Positions 1 to 12,800 of a stretch of DNA of 64,000 bases are shown here, in pieces (positions within the stretch are counted from its first letter, which is position 1; every line of letters begins with the position of its first letter). The position numbers were made by a program, and so were the translations under genes. The notes under the pieces were generated by a model, which was not told the DNA's origin, ran no database searches, and worked only from the letters and a program-made list of their open reading frames with translations. This DNA comes from Eudromia elegans (Eukaryota; Chordata; Aves; Tinamiformes; Tinamidae): NCBI GenBank assembly GCA_003342815.1, contig PTEX01000135.1:186001-250000 (forward strand). Reading direction: 5' to 3'.

Positions 1-2591
1 GGACTGAGGGGGGGCATTTGAAATGCTGTATTTGAGTGTTGACCTCATGTTGCCAGTTAATGCCTCTTTACAAATGCCCTTTGTAAACACACCAGGACTG
101 ATTCACCCACTCCAGATGGTGCCTTCGTCCTGTCTACATGGTGGGAATTTGGAATCTGCTGCCTCTGGGAGTGAAGCCTGGTCTCCAGAGGCTCTGCAGG
201 TCTAAACACCCAGGCACAAGGCTGCTGGATCCAGGACAGGGCCAAGCACTTCTGTTTGCTGAGGAAGCTGGCACGCGTGAGAGATTTGCATTTCCCCCAT
301 TCCCCCCCCATTCCTTTCACAGCCAAATAATTAAAACATAAAGCAAAGAGAGCATCTTTCTCTCCCTTGCTCTGCTTGCTGCCACCCAATCGCCGAGTCA
401 TTTAACTCCTCACTTTGCTTTTCATCCACCAGCAGGCAAGAGCAGAACAAGCAAGACCCAGCCAGGAAAGGTAGAGCTTGGGAGAGAAAAAGTAAGTATA
501 ACGATTTAAATAGGGAAAGTTGCATACTTGTCAACGAAAAGGAAATGATTTGGAATCTAAATCTAACTAGAAGAAGCTACCCAGATTACTGACACTGTAA
601 ATTGGATTAAAATTAAGTCTTACAGGAAAATCAATGGAAAGAGGCAAGGAAGTAAGTTAAAATGACAGCTAAACAAGACAGACATCCTCCGAGAGCATAT
701 TAGAGAGAATGGGTCAGCAGCAGAAGAGAAAAATTATCTGCATCAACCCAAATCTAAATGGTAGAAAAACAAAGAGAAATTGAAAGGGATTTGGAAGGTA
801 AACATTTTTTGACTTGACTATAAAAAATAAAACTGAGAAGAAAATAGAACGGAAAAAAGACTATTTCAGTTATGCCTTAGAACAATTTAATTGCTTGGTA
901 ATAATATTTATGCTTTTTTTATGCGATGCATTTATTTACATGGAAATAAACTTTGATTGACATGCAGGTGTTTTTCTTTAGCAAGGCGATGCATCTTTTA
1001 TTTTTTCCCCTACTGTACCTGCAGTTACACAGCCTCTGAAATGCATGTGTTCCCACTTGTCCTCGCTCCACTCCTACAGGTTCATCCATTCCTGGAATGC
1101 AGAAGCAGCCTCCGGGATGCTGAGGCTGCTCAACTTCCACCAGGCTCCTCAGAAAGGGCACAGGGAGCAGGTGTTTGTGTCCCAGGGAAGGCTTCACCTT
1201 CTCCTGGATACACCTACAGTACCACTGGATGTCACTGTTGGTTCATGAAAGACAAAAGCTGGATGACAGCTTTTTGATGGATATTTCTTTTGGTAAAAAA
1301 TATATGTGTATTTATATTCCTTCCCCCTGAACATTTTGCACAAGGTTCAAAAATGCAGAAAGAATGTGAATCCTCTACTCCCACTCCCATTTTTCGGGCA
1401 ATTTTACATTGATTGTATTTTTGGTTCCTTTTGGGGCGGTTTAAGAGTCATCTTTTCCGTAAGGAATTGCTTCCTACAGAAGTAGAGGTAGACTGTGGCA
1501 AAGTAGCAATAGCATATTACAAGTCTATTTTTGATTTTTCTGTTCTGTTTATATTGCAATATATAATTGCAATTATTGCAGCTCTGAAAAATATTGCATC
1601 TAACCTCAACTGGACTGACTGTAGCTATGCTCAGGTGAATGACTGAGCTACCCCCTTAGCAGCAGGGGCACCTTGGGGTTTCCCTTGGCAGTCCCTGGGG
1701 AAAGGGGCAGTGGCAGAAGGCAGCTAAGCCCATGTAAATCACAATTACCCTGGCTGCTTTTCTGCATGGTTGTAGAGGAGTGTGCAGCCACTCTGCCCCT
1801 GAATTAGGCACCTGAGGAACAAAGATATAGTGAGAAAGAGCAAGCCGTGTTTCTCTCACAGGGATTTGTTGTTTTTTCCTCAAGTTGCTTGAGGTGGTAT
1901 TCAGAGGGCCAAGTGAAGACACAAGACTCTCTTTTAAGTCAGTGCAGAGGAAAAGGCAGTTCTGGGTAAGTGAGTCATCCCATCTTGAAGTAAACTTCCA
2001 CCAAATACATCAGAAGGGGAAAGGTTTACGAGCACCTATTTCTCCCAGTGACTCTCCAAGAGCCTCTAGGGATCAACTAGCAGCTGAATCCCACCCATTT
2101 TGTCTGACAGAGATACTTCAAATCCAGGATTTTCTTTGAGATAATAATGTCCTTCACATATACATCTTCCCCTACTGTTAAACATGCCACCAACACCAAA
2201 AGCATCCAGTACCAACTGCTCCACCACAAACTGCCTCCCAGGAACAGCCCTTGGCTTGTGCTGCTTCCACACGGATTAGTTTCAATCAATGCTATTAGAA
2301 TATTTAAAAATGGCTCCTGGCAGATATGTTCGTGCAGGTTTTGCTTCAGAGTCACGAACTGAATTGAATTTGCCTCAGCATACAGGTATTAGTCACCTTA
2401 TCCAGCATCAATAGTCCATGCGATGAGATATCAGCTGTTGGCTTCCGTACAGAGAAACAGTATTAGAATACAGCTCAGGTTAAGATGTTAGGCAAGTTCA
2501 AAAGCATAAGTATGGAGGATAAGAAGTCTCTGATAGTTTTCAGAATTACTTGATGTAAGAGAACTAAAAGAAGAAATAGGTCCTGAGACCT
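1..2591. other. Intergenic DNA, nothing recognised
   Basis: AT-rich sequence downstream of GPR158. Open frames are all short (at most 114 codons) and match no family I know. No repeat family was recognised. Confidence 0.7.
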
Positions 2592-2778
2592 AAAAATAAA
2601 ATAAAATAAAATAAAATAAAATAAAATAAAATAAAATAAAATAAAATAAAATAAAATAAAATAAAATAAAATAAAATAAAATNAAATAAAATAAAATAAA
2701 ATAAAATAAAATAAAATAAAATAAAATAAAATAAAATAAAATAAAATAAAATAAAATAAAATAAAATAAAATAAAATA
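2592..2778 (+). repeat. (AAAAT)n pentanucleotide array with one N
   Basis: About 37 near-perfect AAAAT units (TAAAA/ATAAA in other phases) run for about 187 bp. The only ambiguous base of the window is at 2683 and falls inside the array, which suggests an assembly or base-calling limit. Long open frames here (poly Phe-Ile-Leu-Tyr on the minus strand) are artefacts of the repeat. Confidence 0.98.
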
Positions 2779-3269
2779 CAGCAAGGAGGTAACAAGGAGG
2801 CTAATGATAAAGAGCACAGGCCTAAGAGCCTGGTAAATTTGAATTAAAAATGATGGCAAAACCACCAGCTGAAACATTGCTAGTTGTGCAAATTGAATAG
2901 GAACACTCCAGTTGCTGCTGTTTTTAGCAAATCTATTTTAAATTTGTATCCATAAATAAACGATTGTAGAAAGATTTGTGTAGGGCAGCCATCATTCGAT
3001 AAGGCAAAAGAAGTGGGTGAATCATGCAAAGCTGAAGTCACCCAGGAGCTGAAATGCAAAGACATTTCCAAAAATGACGCATCTAGGAACCACCTCATGG
3101 AGTGTGGCTCTTTTGGGCTGCGACAGGTATTTTCAAACTGCACTAAGGATTTGGAGTTAACGGATTTGGAGGCCAGTGTGAAACTTGACAGTGGATTGGA
3201 GAGAGAACTAAAAGAGTGCTATGGGGAGAAGTGTCTGCTTGGGAGCTTCTTGGGCAGGCAAGAATAGAA

Positions 3270-3350
3270 CTGTAGAATCATTATGGTTGGAAAAGACCTT
3301 CAAGATCATCAAGTCCAACTGTAAACACTTGCAACACTCACACTGGGGAA
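3270..3350 (-). mobile_element. CR1 3' end fragment
   Basis: The plus strand carries the complement of the CR1 3' end: GAATCATTATGGTTGGAAAA, then GACCTTCAAGATCATCAAG and TCCAAC. The element therefore lies on the minus strand with its 3' tip at about 3270. The inner limit is blurred by divergence. Confidence 0.8.
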
Positions 3351-3431
3351 AGTGAGATGCTGCAAACCAGGAGGTCAGCCTGTAAACACTCATCCTCTTC
3401 TTGCTGTAGTACTGTTGCCTGTTCCCATTCA

Positions 3432-3760
3432 CAATATCACAGAATATTGTGTTGGGAAGTTGGGAAGCACCTCTGGAGACTATTTGGTCCAGCCCTCCTG
3501 CTCAAGCAGAGCCACCCAGAGCAGGTGAGCCAGGACTGTGTCAAGTCAGATTTTTCAGTTTCTCCAAGAACAGACATTCCACGACCTCTGTGGGAAACTT
3601 GTTCCAGTTAAAATACGTTTTCTTATGATCCCATACTTCGGTTTACACCCATTGCCTCTCATCCTGTCACCTGCTGTCTAGGGATGCTCCCAGCCCATTC
3701 CCTCCCACCTGGACAGAGCTTACACGGGACTTTGTCACTGAGAGCACAGACATCTGCCAC
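3432..3760 (-). mobile_element. CR1 fragment, divergent
   Basis: Complement of a CR1 3' region: CACAGAATATTGTGTTGGGA at the tip (3' end of the element), then TTTGGTCCAGCCCTCCTGCT, a CTTGTTCCAGTTAAAAT block and CATTGCCTCTCATCCTGTCA near 3650-3670. It is diverged and non-coding. It lies about 80 bp from the previous fragment in the same orientation, so the two may be separate insertions or one inserted near another. Confidence 0.75.
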
Positions 3761-3808
3761 ATAAGAGTCTTTGGTCTATTTGTACCTACAACGATGAAGA
3801 AGGAAGCT

Positions 3809-3870
3809 TGTCTCCTAGGTGGCTACACTGCAGAGATGATGATGATGATGATGATGTCTCCTAGGTGGCT
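3809..3870 (+). repeat. (GAT)7 microsatellite bounded by 16-bp direct repeats
   Basis: GAT units occupy 3835-3856. The 16-mer TGTCTCCTAGGTGGCT occurs at 3809-3824 and again at 3855-3870, overlapping the end of the microsatellite, so a 46-bp unit has been partly duplicated. Confidence 0.9.
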
Positions 3871-5899
3871 GTCCCCCTATCTCGGAATTCTGAGTCTTCC
3901 TCTTCTCTCGTCCATCAGCAGGATGGCACCTGCTCAGACGTGCAGAGCACTGCTCTGGGGTGCAAGGCTCCCTGGGGACGATATTTCACCCTGCTGCAGG
4001 CAGGGCAGAAAGCCGAGTGCTCCGCGCAGTGGCTCCCCGCGAGCCCGACGTGCTCCGCACACTGATGCCCAAAGGGGTGGCTGGTATCCGAGCAGGCTGC
4101 TGTGCTGCTTGGCTTGCTCCCTGCGTGTGACAGGCAGAGCTGCACGCACAATTGCGCTTCTAAAACTAAGCCATCTGCAAAGTGTTCTGAGAGACGCCGT
4201 GAGGCCCAGGGCGGGGTGAAATTGTAGACCTCCATCGCCCTCTGATGCTGTGCGCATTACAGCAGACCACACAGGACCCCAGCTACATGCCCTCATCTCA
4301 CTTTTTCTTCAGCTCAGAGGCACAAGAGTCAAGGCTAAAAATATCAATTTATGCTTAAATATCTTTTTTTCCCCAGATTTCCTGCCATTATTACTTTGTC
4401 ACCCAAAGCATGACTAATACTTCGCAGAAGGGGAGCCGGCTTGATCCCTGCGCAGGGAAGCTCGCTGTGCGCTTACGTCTTCAGCTGGTTCACGGAACGT
4501 GTCCCCATGGCAGCAATGGGAATTGAACGTGCATGTGACTCCGCCACGACAAGCTCATCATGGTGCTGATAAACACTTTTTTTAGACTCTACAGTGCAAA
4601 AAGATTTGGAAGCAATCACGGCAAGCCCCAGCGTAAGGAATCACAACGACGTGTGAGCTCCTCCTCGTGGCTCTGAGCAGCCTGAGAGACGGAGCCCCAG
4701 TCCTGACGGGAGGGCTTCAGGGACTACGCCCAGGAGCTAGCGCTGTCGCTGTGCAGCATCCCTTCAGACAGGGATTTTTGCATTTTCAGTTATCTCCACG
4801 GTTAAATGTATGCAAATTAAACATGACTGCTAAATAGGTATTTTTTGCCAAAAATATATGCTCTGTGAGGTCTCCAGCTCTCTTGCGTTTGTAAAATGCA
4901 TCAGATGCCACGTAAATCATTCCCCAAAATGTGCTGACACCGGTACCAATATGAGGCAAGCGTTCCCAGCCCTTGCCTCTTTTTCACTTTGATATTTTTG
5001 TCGTAATTTTAGTCTTCTGCCTTTACATTTCTAAGCAATTAATTTCTTGGCTCCCCAGTATGCTCAACAGGTGCAGAATGACTGACATGGCCCTGATACG
5101 CTCCATCTGCTTACTGCTGATAAGGTAATCCTGAGGGCTGAGGGTAATATCTTCAATAAGCTTGAGAGGCAGCAGCCTAATCTATTTGCGAGGGAAGAAC
5201 AAGCCCTGCAGCTAACATTGTTATTCGCCAGGAACAACCAGGCAGAGACAGCACTTTTACAGGCGCAGTGGGGAGCCTTTCACTGAACTCTTTTCCCACT
5301 GAGAGTGATGATTCACCCAGTGCGGTTGTTCCCCCCATTTAGAAGAAGGCAAACCTTTATGAATAACTTGCTCCCCAAAACTGTGATTTCTGAATCAAAC
5401 CAATCAATTATTTGACTTTTTATCTCCGTAATTCTCAGGTTCTTATTCATTTCTCCTAATGCAAAGATGGCTGTCAGTTTTGTGTTGACAAATAAAACAC
5501 TTCAGTAATTTGCATAAAAATATTCCCGTTCTCAGGATATGAATGTTGGGCATGAGGAGGACAATTTGGGCATGCTCAGGGTGCTCCCTTCAGTGCAAAT
5601 AACCGCGGCAGGCGAAGGGCTCCATTATCTGCTCCGTGCACATTTGTGCCTGTCATTAAGAGCGGCGTGGGCTCTGCATGCACCATGAGCACAGCCTCAC
5701 ACGGAGGCAGGATGTTCTCACACAACACACTGAGTGTAACACCGGGACAGCACCAAGCCCAGGGCTGCACCTTTTACACTGCCCATTTTGTGGAGTTCCA
5801 GCCAGCAGCTTGGTGCCGTATTTGGCAGATTATTTCTGTGGTTAGCTTTCACTGTGTGCTTTCCTTGCTCAAACACGCCCCGTAGCTTCCTCTCAGTCA
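3871..5899. other. Intergenic DNA, possible regulatory sequence
   Basis: No gene. Bases 3990-4560 are mildly CpG-rich. Bases 4740-5560 are AT-rich and low in repeats, with an octamer ATGCAAAT at 4810-4817 and its complement ATTTGCAT at 5508-5515. This texture resembles a conserved non-coding element, but conservation cannot be judged from one sequence. Confidence 0.35.
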
Positions 5900-6850
5900 A
5901 GCCCAGAAATGCGCATGTGCTCCAAGCAGGAGAGCTACCAGCCTGCAGCAGGCAGGGCAGAGCTGCCCCAGCTCCTGGAGTGTTAGACACGGGAAGGAGC
6001 ACTGCGTGGAGGTGGCCTTGTGCCCTCCTCTCCGGGCCGGCACAAGTGCCGAGGGAATTCCACAGCAGTCTCTGCAGAAGGAAACAAGCAGGCAGCCCCC
6101 TCTTCCACCTGTACAGGGCAGGATGCCCTGTGTCCCAGGGCGCTGGCGGAAGGAGATGCCGCACAAGGTCCTATGACTCCAACAAGAAGCACAAAAAAAG
6201 CCACTAGCAAACGCTGCACCAGGCAGCGGTGCTGGCTAAGTCACCATTCCAACACCCACCTCCGCAGGCTGCAGCTCTTCCTTGTGCCCTTGTGCACCCT
6301 GAGATGTGCCAGGGAGGGGAGCACCCGCGCCAGCCCTCCCAGCCCGGGCAGGGGGCAGGCAGCTGGTGGGCTCTCCCGCAGGGATAACGGGACCAACCCT
6401 TTTGGTCCCTCCTGCGGCGTGCAGCAGCAGCTGCACCGCCTGCCCGTGAGCTGGTCGCGAGCCGTCAGCGCCACACGGCAGTGTTTCTGCAGCCATTCCC
6501 GCTCCTTTCCACGGGACGCATCACAAGGAGCAGCCCAGCCCTCCTCTGGCACCTCTGGAAAACCCCAAGTGCTGGGGGCCATGGCTGGAGCTGCAGCACC
6601 CGGTCATGCTGGGCAGAGCAGAGAGCTGCTGCATGCGCTCCCCACAGGCTCCCCAAGAGCAGCACCAAGACCTGCCACGATGACGGGTGTGCTCAGGGCT
6701 GGGAGGGGCTGCCCTGGCAGCGAAAGCCCTGAAACATCGAGGCGATGGCCTCAAAACGGGGGGAGAAACAGCTGGGGATGGTCCAGATGCAGCCTCATCT
6801 GGGAGGTGTGGACACTACTCGTTGGTGGGATGCTGTGGTAGCAATGTTGG
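5900..6850. other. GC-rich segment with long chance-like open frames
   Basis: About 60% GC with a moderate number of CpG, locally densest at 6360-6520. The longest open frame of the intergenic part (273 codons, plus strand 6020-6841) lies here. Its product is Ser/Pro/Arg/Cys-rich without recognised domain, and frames of 80-110 codons run on the opposite strand over the same bases. I consider it non-coding or a weak island rather than a gene. Confidence 0.4.
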
Positions 6851-9800
6851 CCAGAAGTTACACCTGCCTCTTGACTTATGGGGGCATTTGAGCCATGAGC
6901 ATGACAGCTTCAGGAGGCACATCCACTTTTAACCAAATACAGTCTTCCTGGGCCTCGTGCCTTGTGACATCCATGGATATATCAGATAAGAAGCTAAGAT
7001 TAGCAGATAAGAAAAAAAATATAATATGCAACTTGTTCTCTACTCACTGAGCTCCTTATCTCCAGGTAGAGATGCTTCCCTCTCCAAAGAACTGAAGGAC
7101 ACCTTCTGCCACAAAGACAAGACTCCCAGGAAGAGCAAGAAGATTTGCTCTTCTCAAGCAAGAAACAGATAATGGCTCTGCAAAACACGTCTAAAATCGA
7201 CCACTTGCTCCCAACCCCAAGCAGTGCCATGAAGAGGAGCTCCAGGTGCCCCAGCCTCACCTGTCCTGCTTGCCCCCAGGCCAACGGATGCTTGCTGCTG
7301 CTGAGCACTCATCCACACTTGTGGAAAACTCTAATTTCTATCGTGAGCAGGTGAGTAAATGAAGAAGGAATGAATATCAGTAATTACATGAGAAAGTTCT
7401 CTCTGAGGCTTCATGCCTTTCAAGAAACGTGCAGAGTAAATAGGCAATTGGAAAGGTCTATGTACCATCATCGTATTTCAGACAGAACAGATAAGGCCAA
7501 AACCCTGATTACTTTGCACCTGGGTAGCTTCACTGGTGTTAATTAAATTGAGCAAATAGAAGTTCAGTGTAAGCAAGATTCAAATTAGACACCAGTATTT
7601 AGCTTTGCTTCAGTTCTGTACAGCTGAGTTTTGCAGTCATATAGGATTGCTTCTGTCAAAGTGAAGAATGAAACAAAGAGGAGAAACCTAAATAATGATT
7701 AATGAAGAACAGTCCATATTTAATCACAGCTTTCAATTCAGACTTTATAATTTAAACTTCACCAATTGTCCTCACGAATTTGGCATCCGCTTGTCCCAGC
7801 CTACACACTGTCTTTGAACCAGCAGCATGGCTTCTCTTTGCAATTAAGCATTCAATGTAGCAACAAATCTCCAATTTGGTGTGAGTCACTCAGCTGCTAA
7901 ATCAAACAATGTGTCACTAAACAAACCGGTTTCCTCCTGACCTCATATGATGATAATAACGACTTGTGCAACTATCTTGAGATTTCTTTGGTATAATTTG
8001 CTGGTACTTTCTGACACACTCATTTTCATAAATGAGTTTGAAGTGGGATAGAACAGTACACAAACAATTGATGATAGTTATTATCATGGAAATGCAGGCA
8101 ACCCACCCCAAAACTAGCTGCTAGAAAAGCAAGATAACTTTCTAAAAGTAAAGGATGTAACTAGGGAGTGAGCTAAAGTTGCAGCTGAATAGGCTGTGGC
8201 CAGCTGCTTATGCAGGCACCTGCCATGGAGGTGGGGAATGTTGGGATGAGCACGCTGGTGTACGGGATAGGGACCCAGCTCCTCCCCTAAGCGAGCTGCA
8301 CACCAGCAGCTCTGCACCACAGACACCCATACATGCACAATCACTGCTGGAACTCATCCGTGATCTTCATTCAACCTAATGCAGTCAAGGCACTATTTAG
8401 TGACAAAATGTCTTGTTACCTACAGACTCCATGTCTGCACTCAACAGTGTCGGCCGGAGGAAAGCAATGCTGAGGTGGGAGCTGTGGTGAACAGCACAGG
8501 GTCTGTGTCGGCCCCCAGGTGCACACCACTATTCCACACAACTGGAATTCCACAGAAATTGATGTGTTTTCAATTACAACCAAGAACTAACCGTGCTATT
8601 TGCTGGGCTGAGGAAAGGTCTGGTGGCCTCCAGAACAAAGAAGAGGAAGCATTAAAAGGCTAAGATGACAAAAGGGAATTGCCAATTTCAATTTGTTACA
8701 AATTTCAAAGACTTTTACCAGGCAGGACAAACCTTAATGGACACAGGCAGCTGCTTAATGCAATATCACTGCTTCAGTGCAGGTGTGGGTTCAGTGCCAT
8801 TTAGCACAGGCTTCGAGCCCATGAATTAAGTCATGCCACAGTATAATGAAACACGTGTTTAATACAGTAGTGGATAGGAAGCCTTCTGAGTTCCCCACCA
8901 GGAATAAATACTTCAAACAAGTGGTGTTTGGAATATATGATATATTGTCAGATAGATGCATAAAGGAGGGCTATTTTTCCCGGGGTTTCAACAGAGATTA
9001 TCTGTGTTTGTGTTTGTTTTCCATACTCTCATTAACATTCACCTCTGTTTTCGGGAACTAATCCTTTTCTACCCTCCGCTTCTCTAACTAAATAATATAT
9101 AATCCAGTTAAATGCAAAACAACTGTTCTCGACATGTATTTGACATTTGCTGCTCATGTTTCACTCTGATGAAGGATTTCTGTATCTAAAAGCTTGTATG
9201 CTTTTCCTGGATACATACTATTTGGAAAAATAAAAATATTTTGCCTTCCTTTGGCCTTGCTTCACTTCTATGCCGAGACCACCATAGCCATGTTTATACT
9301 AGTTCTTTCTTTTCCACATATTTACAAGTATTGCCACAGAAAAAGAATGGAGTAACAATCCTTTAGCCTGATTTCTTGGCTAGTTAAAGTTTCTGAAATT
9401 TGTGTTGAACAGAAATTGATAGAGTCCTCTCAGTTTCTTAAGCTTTTCATGTTCTGCCTTCTCTGCTCTGGAGGCTACCAGTACTCTACACAGTTCAGTA
9501 AATGGCACAGTTTTAACAGAAATTACACACATGTGCTTTGACTTCAGAAGTACAGCTTTGGGATATGAAACCAAGTGTTCCAGGGCCAGATGACGGACCA
9601 GGCATCCCCTGCTCCTCTAGCCAGGGCTCTGCAAATCTCCAGCTCGAGGAGAAGGAGAGCTGAGCATTGGCTGAGTGTTTTCCTTCAAAATAAAGGCCTG
9701 AACTTTCTATTGCATTTTACTTGGAGGAGGGAGTCAGTTGTGGGTTCCTAACCAGGCCCTACCCAGGTCTCTGGTCCTGGCAGAGACTAAACTAACAGAT

Positions 9801-12800
9801 AGTGTATTAAAATGCTTCTGGTAGCATACATTTCCATTAGCCTGAGGGATCAAGAATGAACATCATTCATCTTTCACACTCTTACCTCTGCTACACCTTT
9901 CTCCCTTGGCAAAGGTTTTTCCCCTTGTGTACTGAACCTAACACACATGGCAAATTATCAAGCCCAAATGTTGACTGGTATTAGATGCCTCTTGAACAGA
10001 ACAAAATAAACTTGATAATTTGAAAAATGTGGCCTAAAAGTACAAGAGTTCACAAATCACAGTGGCATTTCATTGAGGTCTCCCTATTTGATACTAGTGC
10101 ACTGAGATACTAGTGCACGGTCTAAGTGATGATCTGCATGGGTGGAGTGTAAAACTTTACATTTAGAGACGTACAAACATTTCGGGATTGTGGAAGTGAT
10201 CCACAGGCTGATGACACCTCAGGGAAAGACAACTTCAGTGACTGAAGCGACTTACAACAGCTCTGCTCTTTCTGCCAAGGTGTCAGAAACAGCCATCATC
10301 ATCACCATCATTACCTATGGACTTTTCATAACAGATTAATCTAATTATAGTATTTAATTGGACTGGTCAGATATGTCTTTGTATTGCATTGCTTGACTTC
10401 ATTTTATAAAACTATTTTCAAGGGTAAATTTCATCTTGCCAAAGGAAGGGTTTGTACCAGACAGTAGGAGTTTCAGTGTTAGACCTGGGCCATTGCCTGC
10501 CTACCTGAGTGCATAAATGAGTCCTTATAAATAGGCAGAAGAGAGTCACTTATTAACACAATTTCATATTTCAATCAATCATCTAATGTGGAGTAAAATA
10601 AAGTCATTCAATTTTGACAGTATTGCCAAAAGAAATAGGTTTCATGCTCTGCATATTCTTTAATTACTGTCTTTGTCTAGCTCAGAAACTACATGAGGTA
10701 CAATGAATATTATTACCTATCGCAGAGCTGCTGAGCTGTACGGAAAGAAATACGATCAGATGTCAACAGGGAAAAGTTTTTTAAAATGTTTGTTCCTCAT
10801 AGAAAGAAAACATATTTCCAGATAGATTACAGTTACTACAGAAAAAGCAATCATTTATAGAAAGCATTAAGGGATTAAAAATCTCACTTGTTTTGATAAT
10901 ACACATTTTTTAAGTTTGATTTTGCTAATCTTCACCTTCTCCTGAACCACTCACTTCATCTCTGTTTACTGTACTGGCACAGGTTTTGCCGGAGCAGAAT
11001 TGTCCCAAATCTGGATTGCTCCTCTCTGGATTGCTCTGGATTGATCATCTCATTGACAAACAAAAATTAAAATCAACAGACTTATTCATTCTGCAACTAA
11101 ACATGATGGATATATTCAATTTTGTAGACTGTAGACTGTGCTTGCATCATGTTCCCATGTCTTTCTTCACAACTGTAGATGTTTTTTAAAAGGCAAAAGC
11201 TGAGAAGTTTATTGTATGGCTCCAAGAACTGAAAAAAACACAGGGCCACACTGCAATGGCTATGGTCAGGTCACTATATGTAGTCCTGAGATAGAGATGG
11301 TGAATAAACCTCCCCTCCTTCTGACTTCTCAAATGGATGCTACAAGATGTGTTTTCCCTCCAAGCTTGTGTTGACTGTTGAATGAACTGGGACTACTGAA
11401 TGGTGTTAGCAGAAAACGAGGCTGTTCCATGCACCCTCCAGCCAAAATAAGCTTCACTGCCATGATCAGTAGGTTTAAGGTAGGAAGATGTCCCAGAGCT
11501 TTGCTATTTACTCATCCATGCTACTTCATCTATTTTGGGACGGGGGAAGATGAGCAGGTGGGTGGCCTGGGCGATGCACATGCTGCTCTTGGCTAACAAG
11601 GTCACAACCTAGTGCATTTTCTCCATTTTCTCCATCCCGTTTTTGGCTTGAACACCTCTGGTAACTCCTCCTGCAGCATGGTCGCCCATGGGATTCACCC
11701 ATGCTAGAGACCACATGGTAAATTTCTCTACTGATAGAACAGTCTTATTTTAGTAGTACTCCAGAGATTTGTGTTTCAGATGGCATGGCAGGAGCTTCAT
11801 TTCAGGAGGTTCCTGCTAGGCCATAAGGAAAGTGAAACCATCCCAGAAACTTCCTTGGGCCGCACCACTGCTTCCTAGTGCGTAACTAAGATGTGGGGCT
11901 GCTTTTTAGTCTTCTCTGAGGGTTTACAAGCAGAACTGAGAGTGAGCCCAAGCCAGAGCTGACTGTGTGAGGAGCACATCCAGCCTTGGAGGCCGTGAAG
12001 GACAGATCAGGACACATGATTAGACCCTTGCCAGGAGGGGGAAATCCATGCAGGTCTGAGGCGCAGGAGCTACCTTGAGGATCTCCGCTTTACTGCCTTG
12101 TAATTCACATATATCCACAGATACCCACAGAAGTAAAGAGTAACTGGCATCACTCTGAGGCTTCATGTAAAGCCTGAAGCAAAATGCACTGGATATAGTG
12201 GCCAGGCAGATCCTGTCTAATATCAACTGATGCTACCTGGTGTAAGAATGGAAGATTTGTGAGCTTTGGAAATTTATCAATGAAGCAAGCTACTCAAGAA
12301 TCCAAACACATCTATAAAGTTACAGAAATTTGAAATGTTTGTTATGGTTTATCTTCAACTGAAGGAAAAAATGGAGAAAAATATTAGAAATACTAAGAGG
12401 GCATCCAGGTGGGGCAGCATTTTATATGCCTGCTTGAACAATACAGGAAGAAAATGCAAATGTATCATAAATCCATGTTAAAATTGTGAAAGGTTAGTGT
12501 CTCTTACATGCCTACAGCTGATGTATGTCAAGATATGGATTCACTTATGTTGGATACCCATGAGGATTGGTGAATACAGTATCTGATTTACTCTGTCACT
12601 ATGTCACATCTACTTAAACACTTGATCACCTGCTTTGTACTTGTAAAGAGATAAAACCTTTTTAGCAGCAAACATTTAGAACAAGGCACATTTTTACACA
12701 GAAGCCACCACATGGCAGAATATATTTGTGTTTCAGACACTGCAAGAATGGCCATAGGGTGTCAAAAGGAAATCCTGATTAGGCTGTCTCCATATTAGTG

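Noticed and set aside
2475..2877. Minus-strand open frames of poly Phe-Ile-Leu-Tyr
   Set aside because: Pure translation of the (AAAAT)n array.
6020..6841. 273-codon plus-strand open frame, longest outside GPR158 and CR1
   Set aside because: It lies in GC-rich DNA where stops are rare, has overlapping open frames on the other strand, a Ser/Pro/Cys/Arg-rich composition, no recognisable domain and no splice context. I report it only as GC-rich DNA.
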